Shown one piece after another: positions 1 through 7,562 of a stretch of DNA of 9,235 nt. This stretch comes from Arenimonas sp. (lineage in GTDB: Bacteria > Pseudomonadota > Gammaproteobacteria > Xanthomonadales > Xanthomonadaceae). Within the stretch, counting starts at the first letter, position 1. Every line of letters starts with the position of its first letter. The translations under genes were made by a program, and so were the position numbers. The notes beneath the pieces are model-generated. The model saw nothing but the letters and a program-made list of their open reading frames with translations. It did no database searches and was not told the DNA's origin. The DNA is taken from NCBI GenBank assembly GCA_003497545.1, contig DNNT01000149.1, positions 1,890 through 11,124 on the forward strand, written 5' to 3'.

Positions 1-1
1 C

Positions 2-691
2 CTGCGTTGGCCGCGGCGCTGGGCCAGCCTGGGCGCCTGGCTGCGCCTGGACATGCGGCTCACGGGCCGGCGCTTCCTGTGGCACCTTCATTCGGTGGTG
101 GCGACCTGGCTGCTCGTGCCCTACCTGGTGATGGCGCTCACCGGCCTGTGGTGGAGTTACGGTTGGTACCGCGAGGGCGTGAATTCGCTGGCGGGTCTGC
201 CTGCGCAGGGAATGCGCGGCGGGCCGGGCGGGGTGACGGCGGGCCGCGAAGCCGGCCCGTTGCCTTCGGTGGACGTGGCGGCCGCCTTCGCCGCATTTGA
301 TGCCGAGGTGCCCGCGTGGGCCAACCGCACGTTGCGCCTTCCCGCCGCCGCTGGCGCGCCGGTCGAATTCAATTACCAAGGTCCGGACCCCGCGCACGAA
401 CGCGCGAACAACCGCCTCGCGCTCGACGCCGGCACGCTCGCCGTCAGCGCGCACGAACGCTTCGACGACAAACCCGCGGGCCAGCGTTTCGTCGCGGCCA
501 TGTTCCCGCTGCACAGCGGCAGCTACTTCGGCTGGCCGGGCCTGCTGCTGTTCTGCCTGGCGAGCCTGGCGATGCCGCTGTTCACCGTCACCGGTTTCCA
601 GCTCTACCTCGACCGGCGGGCAAAAAAACGCGCCGGCGTGGAGCGCCGGCGCGTGCGTGAACTCGCGTTGGCCAAACGATCAGCCGGCTGA
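2..691 (+). CDS. PepSY-associated transmembrane protein, C-terminal part (5' end outside window)
   Basis: The frame is open to the left edge (229 codons visible, the first at base 2), so the true start is probably upstream; an ATG at 53 exists but would begin just before a membrane helix. Visible residues 24-51 hold a His-containing helix start (LWHLHSVVATWLL) leading into a membrane segment that ends ALTGLWWSY. A periplasmic-sized stretch of about 115 residues follows (roughly 60-165), then the motif PLHSGSYFGWPG (169-180), a second membrane helix (about 179-203) ending TVTGFQLYLDRR, and a basic cytoplasmic tail. Paired His-bearing helices around a PepSY-like loop and the LH.G..FG motif are typical of PepSY-associated TM proteins, often annotated as iron-regulated or linked to siderophore/iron reduction. 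The iron link is family knowledge, not visible here. It converges on glyS and overlaps its last 12 bases. Family call fairly sure; substrate unknown. Confidence 0.75.
   Translation: MRWPRRWASLGAWLRLDMRLTGRRFLWHLHSVVATWLLVPYLVMALTGLWWSYGWYREGVNSLAGLPAQGMRGGPGGVTAGREAGPLPSVDVAAAFAAFDAEVPAWANRTLRLPAAAGAPVEFNYQGPDPAHERANNRLALDAGTLAVSAHERFDDKPAGQRFVAAMFPLHSGSYFGWPGLLLFCLASLAMPLFTVTGFQLYLDRRAKKRAGVERRRVRELALAKRSAG
622..654 (-). terminator. Intrinsic terminator of the glyQS operon, inside the opposing PepSY gene
   Basis: Bases 628-638 and 644-654 form a perfect 11-bp inverted repeat, almost entirely G+C, around a 5-base loop (639-643). Read on the - strand the hairpin is followed at once by seven T residues (complement of A622-A628, the last of which also closes the stem). 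This is the classic rho-independent layout, and it starts 25 bases past the glyS stop at 680. On the + strand the hairpin is followed by GCGTGA rather than T, so it should act only on the - strand. The same bases encode the basic tail of the PepSY protein (around KKRAGVERRRVR). Confidence 0.85.
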
Positions 692-2762
692 GAGCTGCTC
701 CACCGCCGCCACCGCCGCGAAGCGGTCGGCGATGAGCTTGAGCAGGGCCAGGCGGTTGTCGCGCAGCGCCGCGTCTTCGGCCATCACCATGGTGCGGTCG
801 AAGAAGTTGTCCACCGGCGCCTGCAGCGCGGCCAGGCGCTTGAGCGTACCGACGTAGTCGCGCTGCGCCAGCAGCGGGTCGGTGTCGGCCAGCGCGGACG
901 CGAGCGCATCGTGCAGCACCTGCTCGGCCGGCTCGGCCAGCAGCGAGGCGTCCACCACCGGCGGGATCGAGCCTTCGACCTTGCGCAGGATGTTGCGGAT
1001 GCGCTTGTTGGCCGCGGCCAGCGAGGCCGCCTCGCGCAGGCGCGCGAATTCGGCGATGGCCTTGAGGCGCTTGTCGAAGTCGAGCAGCGAACCCGGGCGC
1101 ACTTCCGCCACCGCGTCGAACTGCGTGCCCGGCACGCCCTGTTCGGCGTAGTAGGCGCGCAGGCGCTCGAGGATGAAGTCGTAGAGCTCGGTGCTGGGCG
1201 CCCAGGTGAGTTCGCGCGGCAGGCCGGCGTTGGCGTCGTCGAGCAGGGCGCCGAGGTCGAGGTCCATCTGGCCTTCGATGAGCGTGCGGGCCAGGCCCTG
1301 GGCGTTGCGGCGCAGCGCGAACGGGTCCTTGTTGCCGCTGGGCTTGAGGCCCGCGGCGAAGCCGCCGGCAATCGTGTCCAGGCGGTCGGCCACGGCCAGC
1401 AGGCGGCCCAGCGGCGAGGCCGCGATGGCGTCGCCGGAGAAACGCGGCGCATAGGCTTCGTCGATGGCGTTGGCCACGTCGGCATCTTCGCCCGAGGCCA
1501 GCGCGTAGTGCCGGCCCATCTTGCCCTGCAGCTCCGGGAACTCGCCGACCATGCGGCTGAGCAGGTCGCACTTGGCCAGCGAGGCGGCGCGGTTGGCCTT
1601 GAGGCTGTCGGCGCCCAGGGTCTCGGCGATGATGCCGGCCAGGCGCGCCACGCGCGCGGCGCGGTCGGCGTAGCTGCCCAGCTTCTGCTGGAAGGTGACG
1701 GTGGCCAGGCCGGTCATCCAGGCGTCGAGCGGCTGCTTGAGGTCTTCGTCGAAGAAGAACTTGGCGTCGGCGAAACGCGGGCGGATGACGCGCTCGTAAC
1801 CCTTGCGGATCTCGGCCGGGTCCTTGGACTCGAGGTTGGCGATGCCGATGAACTTCTCGCTGAGCTTGCCGTCGGCGTCGAGCACGGGGAAGAACTTCTG
1901 GTTCGTCTCCATGGTCAGGATCAGCGCTTCCTGCGGCACGCGCAGGAATTCGCGCTCGAAGCTGCACAGGATGGCCTTGGGCCATTCCACCAGGCAGTTC
2001 ACTTCCTCGAGCAGCTCGGGCAGCACGCGGGCCTGGCCGCCGGCTTCCTTCGCGGCGGTGGCGATTTCGGCGCGCACGCGCTCGCGGCGTTCGCGCGGGT
2101 CGGCCAGCACCTTGGCCTCGCGCAGCGCCTGCAGGTATTCACCGGCGTCGTTGAGCCACACCGGCTTGGCGTGGTGGAAACGGTGGCCGCGGCTCATGCG
2201 GTCGGATTTCAGGCCCAGCACTTCGCCCGGGGCCACGTCGCGGCCCAGCAGCATCACCAGCCAGTGGGCGGGGCGCACGAAGGCGTAGTCGCGGTCGCCC
2301 CAGCGCATGGGCTTGGGCACCGGCAGCGCCTTGAGCGCTTCGGCGGTGATCTCGGCCAGCAGGGTGGCGGTGGCGGCGCCGGGGCGCGAGGAGCGCGCCA
2401 CGAAGCGCATGCCCTTGGCATCGGTGACGCGGTCGAGCTTCTCCCACTCGATGCCGTTCTTCTGCGCGAAGCCCAGCAGCGCCGGCGTCGGCTTGCCCTC
2501 GGCGTCGAGGCCGATGTTGGTGTACGGGCCCAGCACTTCGGAATGCTGCACCGGCTGCTGGGTGGCCACGGCCGGCAGGAACACGGCCAGGCGGCGCGGC
2601 GAATACAGCGGGCCGGTGGCGGGCGTGCCGGGTTCGTCGCGCACCTCGATGCGGCGCGCGGCCAGGCCCTTGAGCACGCCGTCGTAGAAGGCCTGGGCCA
2701 GTTCGGGCAGCGCCTTGGGCGGCAGCTCCTCGGTGCCCAGTTCGATCAGCAGCGGCAGGAAA

Positions 2763-2770
<8 letters not shown>
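680..2770 (-). CDS. glyS: Glycine--tRNA ligase beta subunit
   Basis: Beta subunit of the alpha2-beta2 bacterial glycyl-tRNA synthetase, which attaches glycine to tRNA-Gly in the cytoplasm; beta carries most tRNA recognition. The 696-residue product is close to the E. coli length (689). Family landmarks run in order: the N-terminal [15 protein letters not shown] (7-21), [11 protein letters not shown] (166-176), [12 protein letters not shown] (287-298), the HD-like region with [15 protein letters not shown] (405-419) and [11 protein letters not shown] (461-471), [11 protein letters not shown] (478-488), [11 protein letters not shown] (587-597), and the C-terminal anticodon-binding segment with [11 protein letters not shown] (656-666) and NRLALLKLI (672-680). 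The start is fixed by an AAGGAGG site 6 bases upstream. The gene overlaps glyQ by 8 bases, implying coupled translation in equal amounts. Its stop lies within the end of the convergent PepSY gene. No frameshift or missing motif seen. Confidence 0.98.
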
Positions 2771-3677
<907 letters not shown>

Positions 3678-3705
3678 CGCGGTTTCGCCCTGTCCAAAGC
3701 GCGCT

Positions 3706-3711
3706 AGTATA
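3706..3711 (-). promoter_or_regulatory. Probable -10 box for glyQS
   Basis: On the - strand the bases read TATACT, five of six matches to the sigma-70 TATAAT consensus, ending 28 bases before the glyQ ATG, which would give a leader of about 20 bases. No good -35 is seen at 16-18 bases (CAAGCA at 17). The almost self-complementary core CTAGTATAG also offers TAGTAT on the + strand (3705-3710, four of six), so the divergent amidotransferase gene may start from the same A+T-rich spot; that + strand call is weaker. Confidence 0.5.
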
Positions 3712-3745
3712 GCCGCGACCCGCGTCCCTGCTTGTTTTGCGCCCG

Positions 3746-4480
3746 ATGAAGCCCTTCCTGATCCTCGAGACCGGCGTCCCCATTCCCAGCCTCCGCCGCC
3801 ACGGCAGCTTCGGCCACTGGATCCGGGTCGCCGCCGGCCTGCACGGCCGCCAGGTTCACCAGGTGCGGGTGCTCGACGGCGAAGCGCTGCCGCCGGCGGC
3901 CGACTACGCCGGCGTGCTGGTCACCGGTTCCGGCGCCATGGTCACCGAACGCGCCGACTGGAGCGAACGCTGCGCCGACTGGCTGCGCGACGCCGCCGAG
4001 GCCGGCCAGCCGCTGTTCGGCATCTGCTACGGTCACCAGCTGATCGCGCATGCGCTCGGCGGCCAGGTCGACTACAACCCGCGCGGCCGCGAGATGGGCA
4101 CGGTGCCGGTGTCGCTGCACGCCGGAGCGGCGGCCGACCCGCTGTTCGCCGGCCTGCCCGCGCGCTTCGACGCCCACACCACCCACCTGCAGACCGTCAC
4201 CACGCCACCGCCCGGCGCGCAGGTGCTGGCGGCGTCGGAGCGCGACGACTGCCAGGCCTTCCGCTGGGGCGAGGCGGCCTGGGGCGTGCAGTTCCATCCC
4301 GAGTTCAGCACCGGCATGATGCGGGGCTACATCCACGCCCGCTCCGAGGCGCTGGCGAAGGAAGGCACCTGCCATGCCAGCCTGTCCAAGGCGGTGCGGC
4401 CGGCGCCGCTGGCGCGCCGCGTGCTGCAGCGCTTCATCCACCAGGCGCACCGGCGCGGCAGGCACGAAGGAACCCGATGA
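3746..4480 (+). CDS. Class I glutamine amidotransferase (GMP synthase GATase-like), stand-alone
   Basis: A single class I amidotransferase domain, 244 residues, expected to hydrolyse the side-chain amide of glutamine or a related gamma-glutamyl bond in the cytoplasm. The nucleophile elbow is GICYGHQ (Cys94) and the His/Glu pair lies in QFHPEF (His184, Glu186), so the catalytic triad is complete. LVTGSGAMV (58-66) and HTTHLQTV (144-151) also fit the COG0518 type. There is no ATP-pyrophosphatase domain and none next door, so it is not GuaA; the true acceptor is unknown. The C-terminus is Arg/His-rich. An ATG at 3746 is chosen; a TTG at 3737 would add three residues. Neither has a visible Shine-Dalgarno site. 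Its stop overlaps the next start as ATGA, so the pair should be co-translated. A gamma-glutamyl peptidase role is an alternative. Fold sure, function not. Confidence 0.9.
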   Translation: MKPFLILETGVPIPSLRRHGSFGHWIRVAAGLHGRQVHQVRVLDGEALPPAADYAGVLVTGSGAMVTERADWSERCADWLRDAAEAGQPLFGICYGHQLIAHALGGQVDYNPRGREMGTVPVSLHAGAAADPLFAGLPARFDAHTTHLQTVTTPPPGAQVLAASERDDCQAFRWGEAAWGVQFHPEFSTGMMRGYIHARSEALAKEGTCHASLSKAVRPAPLARRVLQRFIHQAHRRGRHEGTR

Positions 4481-5403
4481 ACATCCGCAAGATCGACACC
4501 AACGCCGTCATCGCCTGCTTCACCCGTGCGGTGGACCTGGGTGGCCGCAATCCCAAGGCCGTGTTCGGCGCGGCGCTGCTGGCGCTGGTGGTGGTGTTCG
4601 GGCTGGGCATGGTGGTGATGCTGGTCGCCACCGCGGTGGCCGTGGGCGCGGGCTTCGATCCGAAGTCGGCGGGACCGGCGGCGGCGCTGGCGCTGGCCGC
4701 GCCGATCATGCTGTTCTTCATGGTGCTGATGCCGGTGCTGGGCGGCGGCATGATGCACGTGGTGCACGAATCCGAATCCGGCCGGCCGGTGTCGGCGCTG
4801 GGCGTGTTCGCCGGTTTCCGCGGCGGCCGCCTGCTGTCGCTGGCGGGCCTGGCCATCCTGCCCCTGGCCGGCCTGGCGCTGACGCTGCTCAACTACCGCG
4901 TGTTCGGCGGCCCCACCTATTTCGCCGAGTACACCGCGATGATGGAGGCGGCGATGAAGGGCGTGCCGCCGGTGCCGCCCGAGGCGCGCTCGCCGGCGCT
5001 GATGTTCGTCGTCGGCATGCTGCTGACGGCGCTGCAGAACCTGCTGCAGCTGGTGACGGTGCCGGCGGTGCAGCTGGGCCGGCGCAGCACGCTGGGCGCG
5101 ATCGCCGACGGCCTGGCCATGGTGCGCCACAACCCGGGCCCGAGCCTGCTGCTGCTGGTGCTGGGCTTCGCCGCCATGCTGGCGGTGGCGCTGGTGATGG
5201 CGGTGGTGGCGGTGGTGCTGGGTGTCATCGCCAGCCTGCTGCCGCTGCTGGGCGTGCCGCTGGCGCTGCTGGTGATGCTGGCCTTCGCGGCGGTGCTGGT
5301 GGTGGTTTACACCGGCGTGTCCTACTTCGCCTGGCACAGCCAGTTCGCCCCGGAAAACCCGGCCGCGGGCCCGCCGCCGATGCCGGCCCAGCTCGAGGCC
5401 TGA
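4477..5403 (+). CDS. Polytopic inner-membrane protein, BPSS1780-like family
   Basis: A 308-residue hydrophobic protein with about six membrane segments, roughly at residues 29-58, 69-92, 118-139, 173-198, 222-259 and 262-286; the fifth is long enough for two helices. The N-terminus ([20 protein letters not shown]) followed by a short basic patch and a helix resembles the BPSS1780 family of uncharacterised proteobacterial membrane proteins. The C-terminus is Pro/Ala-rich (ENPAAGPPPMPAQ). The start is an ATG overlapping the amidotransferase stop (ATGA, 4477-4480), with AAGGA at 4467-4471 five bases upstream, a good site. No enzymatic motif or transporter signature was recognised, and the family has no firmly known function. 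It ends 7 bases from the convergent RDD gene. Membrane location is sure; family name moderately so. Confidence 0.8.
   Translation: MNIRKIDTNAVIACFTRAVDLGGRNPKAVFGAALLALVVVFGLGMVVMLVATAVAVGAGFDPKSAGPAAALALAAPIMLFFMVLMPVLGGGMMHVVHESESGRPVSALGVFAGFRGGRLLSLAGLAILPLAGLALTLLNYRVFGGPTYFAEYTAMMEAAMKGVPPVPPEARSPALMFVVGMLLTALQNLLQLVTVPAVQLGRRSTLGAIADGLAMVRHNPGPSLLLLVLGFAAMLAVALVMAVVAVVLGVIASLLPLLGVPLALLVMLAFAAVLVVVYTGVSYFAWHSQFAPENPAAGPPPMPAQLEA
5354..5369 (-). terminator. Possible weak terminator downstream of the RDD gene
   Basis: On the - strand a 4-bp stem of G+C (5366-5369 with 5358-5361, loop 5362-5365) is followed directly by TTTT (complement of 5354-5357), 41 bases past the RDD stop and inside the end of the convergent membrane-protein gene. 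It has the order of an intrinsic terminator, but the stem is short and there are only four T residues. No better candidate lies near the 3' end of either convergent gene. Confidence 0.22.
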
Positions 5404-5410
5404 GCCCGGG

Positions 5411-6103
5411 TCAGGGCAGGCCGGTGGCCAGGGCTTCGAAGAAGATCACCGCGTAGAACGTGGCCACGGCGGCGAAGGCCGCCAGCAGCACGATCGCCTG
5501 CGCCCACAGCCAGCGTCGCGCGCCCGGCGGCATCGCCGCGCCGGCGCCGGGGGCCAGCACCACGCGGGTGCCGCTGAGCAGGTCGTGCAGGGCGCGCTGG
5601 TCGGCGCGCCAGCCGGCCATGGCGTGGCCCAGGTGCAGCAGGCACCAGGACGGAATACCCGCCAGGAAACGCAGCGCCACCCGCCCCGGCCCCGGCCGGC
5701 CGCCGTCGTGGCGGCTCACCTGCAGCCCGAACAGGCGCTTGCCCGGCGTGGCCTGCCAGGGCGAGGCCTCGAAGGCGATCCACCAGGCCGCCGACAGCGC
5801 GAACAGCACGAGCGCGGCCACCAACGCGGCATGGAGCCAGGCCCGGGACAGGTCGAGCAGGGCCGCGCGCAGCACCGGGTCGTGGGTCCAGCCGGCCATG
5901 GCCTGCAGCGGGTCGCGGCCCTGGCCGATGGCCACGTCCGCCAGCTCGAACATCCGCAGCTGGAGTTTCGACAGGTGCAGGTCGGTCTGGGCCAGCATCC
6001 GCTGTCCGGTGCTCCACAGCAGCGGGACGGAGAACGCCAGCGGGGCCAGCGCGTCCAGGCTCCAGGCGGCGTAGCGGCGCCAGAAGCCGGCCGGCGTCGC
6101 CAT
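5411..6103 (-). CDS. RDD-family membrane protein
   Basis: A 230-residue integral membrane protein of the RDD family. It opens with FWRRYAAWSLDALAP (7-21), giving the paired Arg and the Asp inside the first helix that name the family. It has a second helix at about 92-112, then TPGKRLFGLQVS (119-130), a typical RDD loop, and DQRALHDLLSGTRVV (168-182), the conserved Arg/His-Asp-x-x-x-GT motif. A last helix lies at about 198-224. RDD proteins are poorly characterised; some have been tied to ion transport, but nothing here fixes a substrate. The insertion between the first and second helices (about 35-88) is long and mostly polar. The ATG comes 3 bases after the tatC stop with no visible Shine-Dalgarno site, so translation is probably coupled to tatC and the gene is the last in the tat operon. 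Family call confident. Confidence 0.88.
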   Translation of the reverse strand: MATPAGFWRRYAAWSLDALAPLAFSVPLLWSTGQRMLAQTDLHLSKLQLRMFELADVAIGQGRDPLQAMAGWTHDPVLRAALLDLSRAWLHAALVAALVLFALSAAWWIAFEASPWQATPGKRLFGLQVSRHDGGRPGPGRVALRFLAGIPSWCLLHLGHAMAGWRADQRALHDLLSGTRVVLAPGAGAAMPPGARRWLWAQAIVLLAAFAAVATFYAVIFFEALATGLP

Positions 6104-6106
6104 GGC

Positions 6107-6847
6107 TCAGGCCGCGGCGGCGCGGCGCTTGAGCAGGGCGCCGGCGAGGATGCCCAGCTCGTAGAGCAGGCACATCGGGATCGCCAGCATCAGCTGCGAC
6201 ACCACGTCGGGCGGGGTGATGATGGCCGCCAGGATGAACACGCCGACCACCACGTAACCCCGCGCCTCGCGCAGCTGCGCCGGCGTCACCACGCCCAGCG
6301 CCACCAGCACCACCACGGCCACCGGCAGCTCGAAGCTCAGGCCGAAGGCCAGGAAGATGACCAGCACGAAGTCGAGGTAGCGGCTGATGTCGGTCATCAT
6401 CGCCACGCCCTCGGGCGTGATGGCGGTGAGGAAACCGAACACCGTGGGCAGCACCAGGAAATAGGCGAAGGCGCAGCCGGTGTAGAACAGCAGCACCGCG
6501 GCCACCAGCAGCGGCTTGGCCAGGCGTTTTTCGTTCTGGTACAGGCCGGGTGCCACGAAGGCCCAGGCTTGGTAGATCAGCACCGGCGCCGACAGCACCA
6601 GGGCCGCGAAGAAGGCCAGCTTCACCGGGGTGAAGAAGGGCGAGGCGACTTCGATGGCCACCAGCTGGCCGCCCGCAGGCAGCTTCGACAGCAGCGGCGC
6701 GGCCAGTTCGGCGTAGAGCCGGTTGGCGAAGGGCATCAGCGCGAAGAACACCGCCAGCACCACCAGCACGCCCTTGAGCAGGCGCGAGCGCAGCTCGAGC
6801 AGGTGGCCCATCAGGGTTTCTTCGGGCTGGCCGGCGCGGCCGCTCAT
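6107..6847 (-). CDS. tatC: Sec-independent protein translocase TatC
   Basis: The polytopic core of the twin-arginine translocase: with TatB it binds the twin-arginine signal peptide of folded substrates, then recruits TatA. The 246-residue product (E. coli 258) has six expected helices. Landmarks: the N-terminal LMGHLLELRSRLLKG (12-26), YQAWAFVAPGLYQNEKR (92-108) with Glu106 corresponding to the signal-peptide-binding Glu103 of E. coli, SFELPVAVVV (171-180), and TPPDVVSQLMLAIPMCLLYE (211-230) with Asp214 matching Asp211. The short cytoplasmic tail ends KRRAAAA. The start codon overlaps the tatB stop as ATGA and the nearest purine site (AGGA) is 12 bases away, so it most likely relies on coupling. 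RDD follows after 3 bases. All key residues are present. Confidence 0.97.
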   Translation of the reverse strand: MSGRAGQPEETLMGHLLELRSRLLKGVLVVLAVFFALMPFANRLYAELAAPLLSKLPAGGQLVAIEVASPFFTPVKLAFFAALVLSAPVLIYQAWAFVAPGLYQNEKRLAKPLLVAAVLLFYTGCAFAYFLVLPTVFGFLTAITPEGVAMMTDISRYLDFVLVIFLAFGLSFELPVAVVVLVALGVVTPAQLREARGYVVVGVFILAAIITPPDVVSQLMLAIPMCLLYELGILAGALLKRRAAAA

Positions 6848-7233
6848 GGCGCGGGCGGGTCCTGGCGCGGGGCGGGCGTGGCGGGGGATTCAGGCGCGGC
6901 CGGTTCGGCCGTGTCCGCGGCGGGCGGGGCGTCCTGCGCCTGCGCCTCGGCCTCGCGCACGGCGCCGCCGATGGCCTGGCCGGCCTCGCGCAGGTCGCGG
7001 GTGGCGTCCTGCACCGCTTCGCGCAGATCGCGGGCCGGGTTGCCGACGCTGCGGCGCATTTCGTCGGCGGCCATCTCGCGCTCGAATTCGGACTTCACCG
7101 AATACCACTGCGCGCGCGCCTTGCGCACCCACAGCCCGGCGAAGCGCGCCGCCTTGGGCAGGCGCTCGGGACCGAGCACCACCAGGGCGACCACCGCGAT
7201 CACCAGCAGTTCGCTGAAACCGATGTCGAACAT
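6844..7233 (-). CDS. tatB: Sec-independent protein translocase TatB
   Basis: TatB pairs with TatC in the substrate-recognition complex at the inner membrane. The 129-residue product starts MFDIGFSELLVIAVVALVVL with the conserved Glu8 in the membrane helix, then GPERLPKAAR (21-30), the hinge and start of the amphipathic helix. This MFDIGFSE opening separates TatB from TatA. After about residue 60 the helix continues with an 11-residue repeat (two RDLREA units), and the tail from about 100 is Ala/Pro/Asp-rich, likely disordered, and shorter than that of E. coli (171 residues in total). The ATG has no visible Shine-Dalgarno site; the 24-base gap after tatA holds a G+C hairpin. Second gene of tatABC. 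Confidence 0.96.
   Translation of the reverse strand: MFDIGFSELLVIAVVALVVLGPERLPKAARFAGLWVRKARAQWYSVKSEFEREMAADEMRRSVGNPARDLREAVQDATRDLREAGQAIGGAVREAEAQAQDAPPAADTAEPAAPESPATPAPRQDPPAP
6986..7034 (-). repeat. 33-base (11-residue) repeat in the TatB amphipathic helix
   Basis: Bases 6986-7001 and 7019-7034 are 16-base near copies differing at one position, spaced by 33 bases. They encode two RDLREA units 11 residues apart; a third, looser unit (AVREAE) follows 11 residues later. Eleven residues is three helical turns, so the repeat keeps one face of a long helix in register. Near identity at the DNA level suggests a recent tandem duplication. Confidence 0.6.
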
Positions 7234-7241
7234 GGATCAGG

Positions 7242-7257
7242 GCCGGCCGGGACCGGC
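7242..7257 (-). other. Hairpin filling the tatA-tatB gap
   Basis: A perfect 5-bp all-G/C stem (7253-7257 with 7242-7246, loop 7247-7252) begins on the base directly after the tatA stop and ends 8 bases before the tatB ATG. The gap holds no purine-rich ribosome binding site. The hairpin could stabilise the tatA 3' end or lower tatB initiation relative to tatA; it has no T run, so it is not a standard terminator. Confidence 0.4.
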
Positions 7258-7491
7258 TCAGCCGTCCTTGCGCGAATCCTGCGGAGCGGCGTCGGACTTG
7301 GTTTCGCCGGCGTCGCGGCGTTCGCTGCCGAGCTGGGCCGGGGGCGCGTCGTCCCCGTCCTTCAGGCCCTTCTTGAAGCCCTTGATGCCTTCGCCGAGGT
7401 CCTTGCCGATGTTGCCGAGCTTCTTGGTGCCGAAGATCAGCACGACCACTACCAGGACGATGACCCAATGCCAGATGCTGAAGCTGCCCAT
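7258..7491 (-). CDS. tatA: Sec-independent protein translocase TatA
   Basis: TatA is the abundant pore-forming or membrane-thinning subunit that assembles on the TatBC-substrate complex. The real gene starts at the ATG at 7491, giving 77 residues: an N-terminal helix ([20 protein letters not shown]), the hinge [14 protein letters not shown] (20-33), an amphipathic helix ([13 protein letters not shown], 36-48) and a polar, charged tail. This matches E. coli TatA closely through residue 42, including the FGTKKL motif. The same frame stays open far upstream to about 8367, through the SYLF gene, but that extension has no family likeness. The upstream purine stretch (GGGAAA, 8 bases before ATG) is a modest ribosome binding site. 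First of tatABC; 71 bases separate it from the SYLF gene, without a clear promoter. Confidence 0.95.
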   Translation of the reverse strand: MGSFSIWHWVIVLVVVVLIFGTKKLGNIGKDLGEGIKGFKKGLKDGDDAPPAQLGSERRDAGETKSDAAPQDSRKDG

Positions 7492-7529
7492 GACCGTGTT
7501 TCCCGAGCGGATGCGATGGGCGAAGGATA

Positions 7530-7552
7530 GCGCAGCCGGGGCCCGGCCGCGC
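7530..7552 (-). other. G+C-rich imperfect hairpin between the SYLF gene and tatA
   Basis: In the 71-base gap (7492-7562), bases 7544-7552 pair with 7530-7538 across a 5-base loop, nine pairs with one mismatch. No T run follows on the - strand, so it is not a convincing intrinsic terminator. It could be a leaky stop or mRNA-processing site between the SYLF gene and tatABC. A TATCCT on the - strand (7524-7529) sits next to it but has no -35. Confidence 0.3.
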
Positions 7553-7562
7553 CGTCCGTCCG

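Noticed and set aside
3737..3745. TTG start for the amidotransferase, three codons upstream of the ATG
   Set aside because: No ribosome site favours it, and the ATG gives a natural N-terminus ([10 protein letters not shown]) with the first strand intact.
4327..5337. His/Gln-rich frame on the - strand opposite the amidotransferase and BPSS1780-like genes
   Set aside because: The low-complexity composition is what the Leu/Val/Met codons of the membrane protein give when read in reverse; no ribosome site or homology-like motif.
5399..5415. Inverted repeat CCTGA / TCAGG across the convergent stops of the membrane-protein and RDD genes
   Set aside because: Three of the five pairs follow automatically from two facing TGA codons; there is no T run, so it is not a credible terminator.
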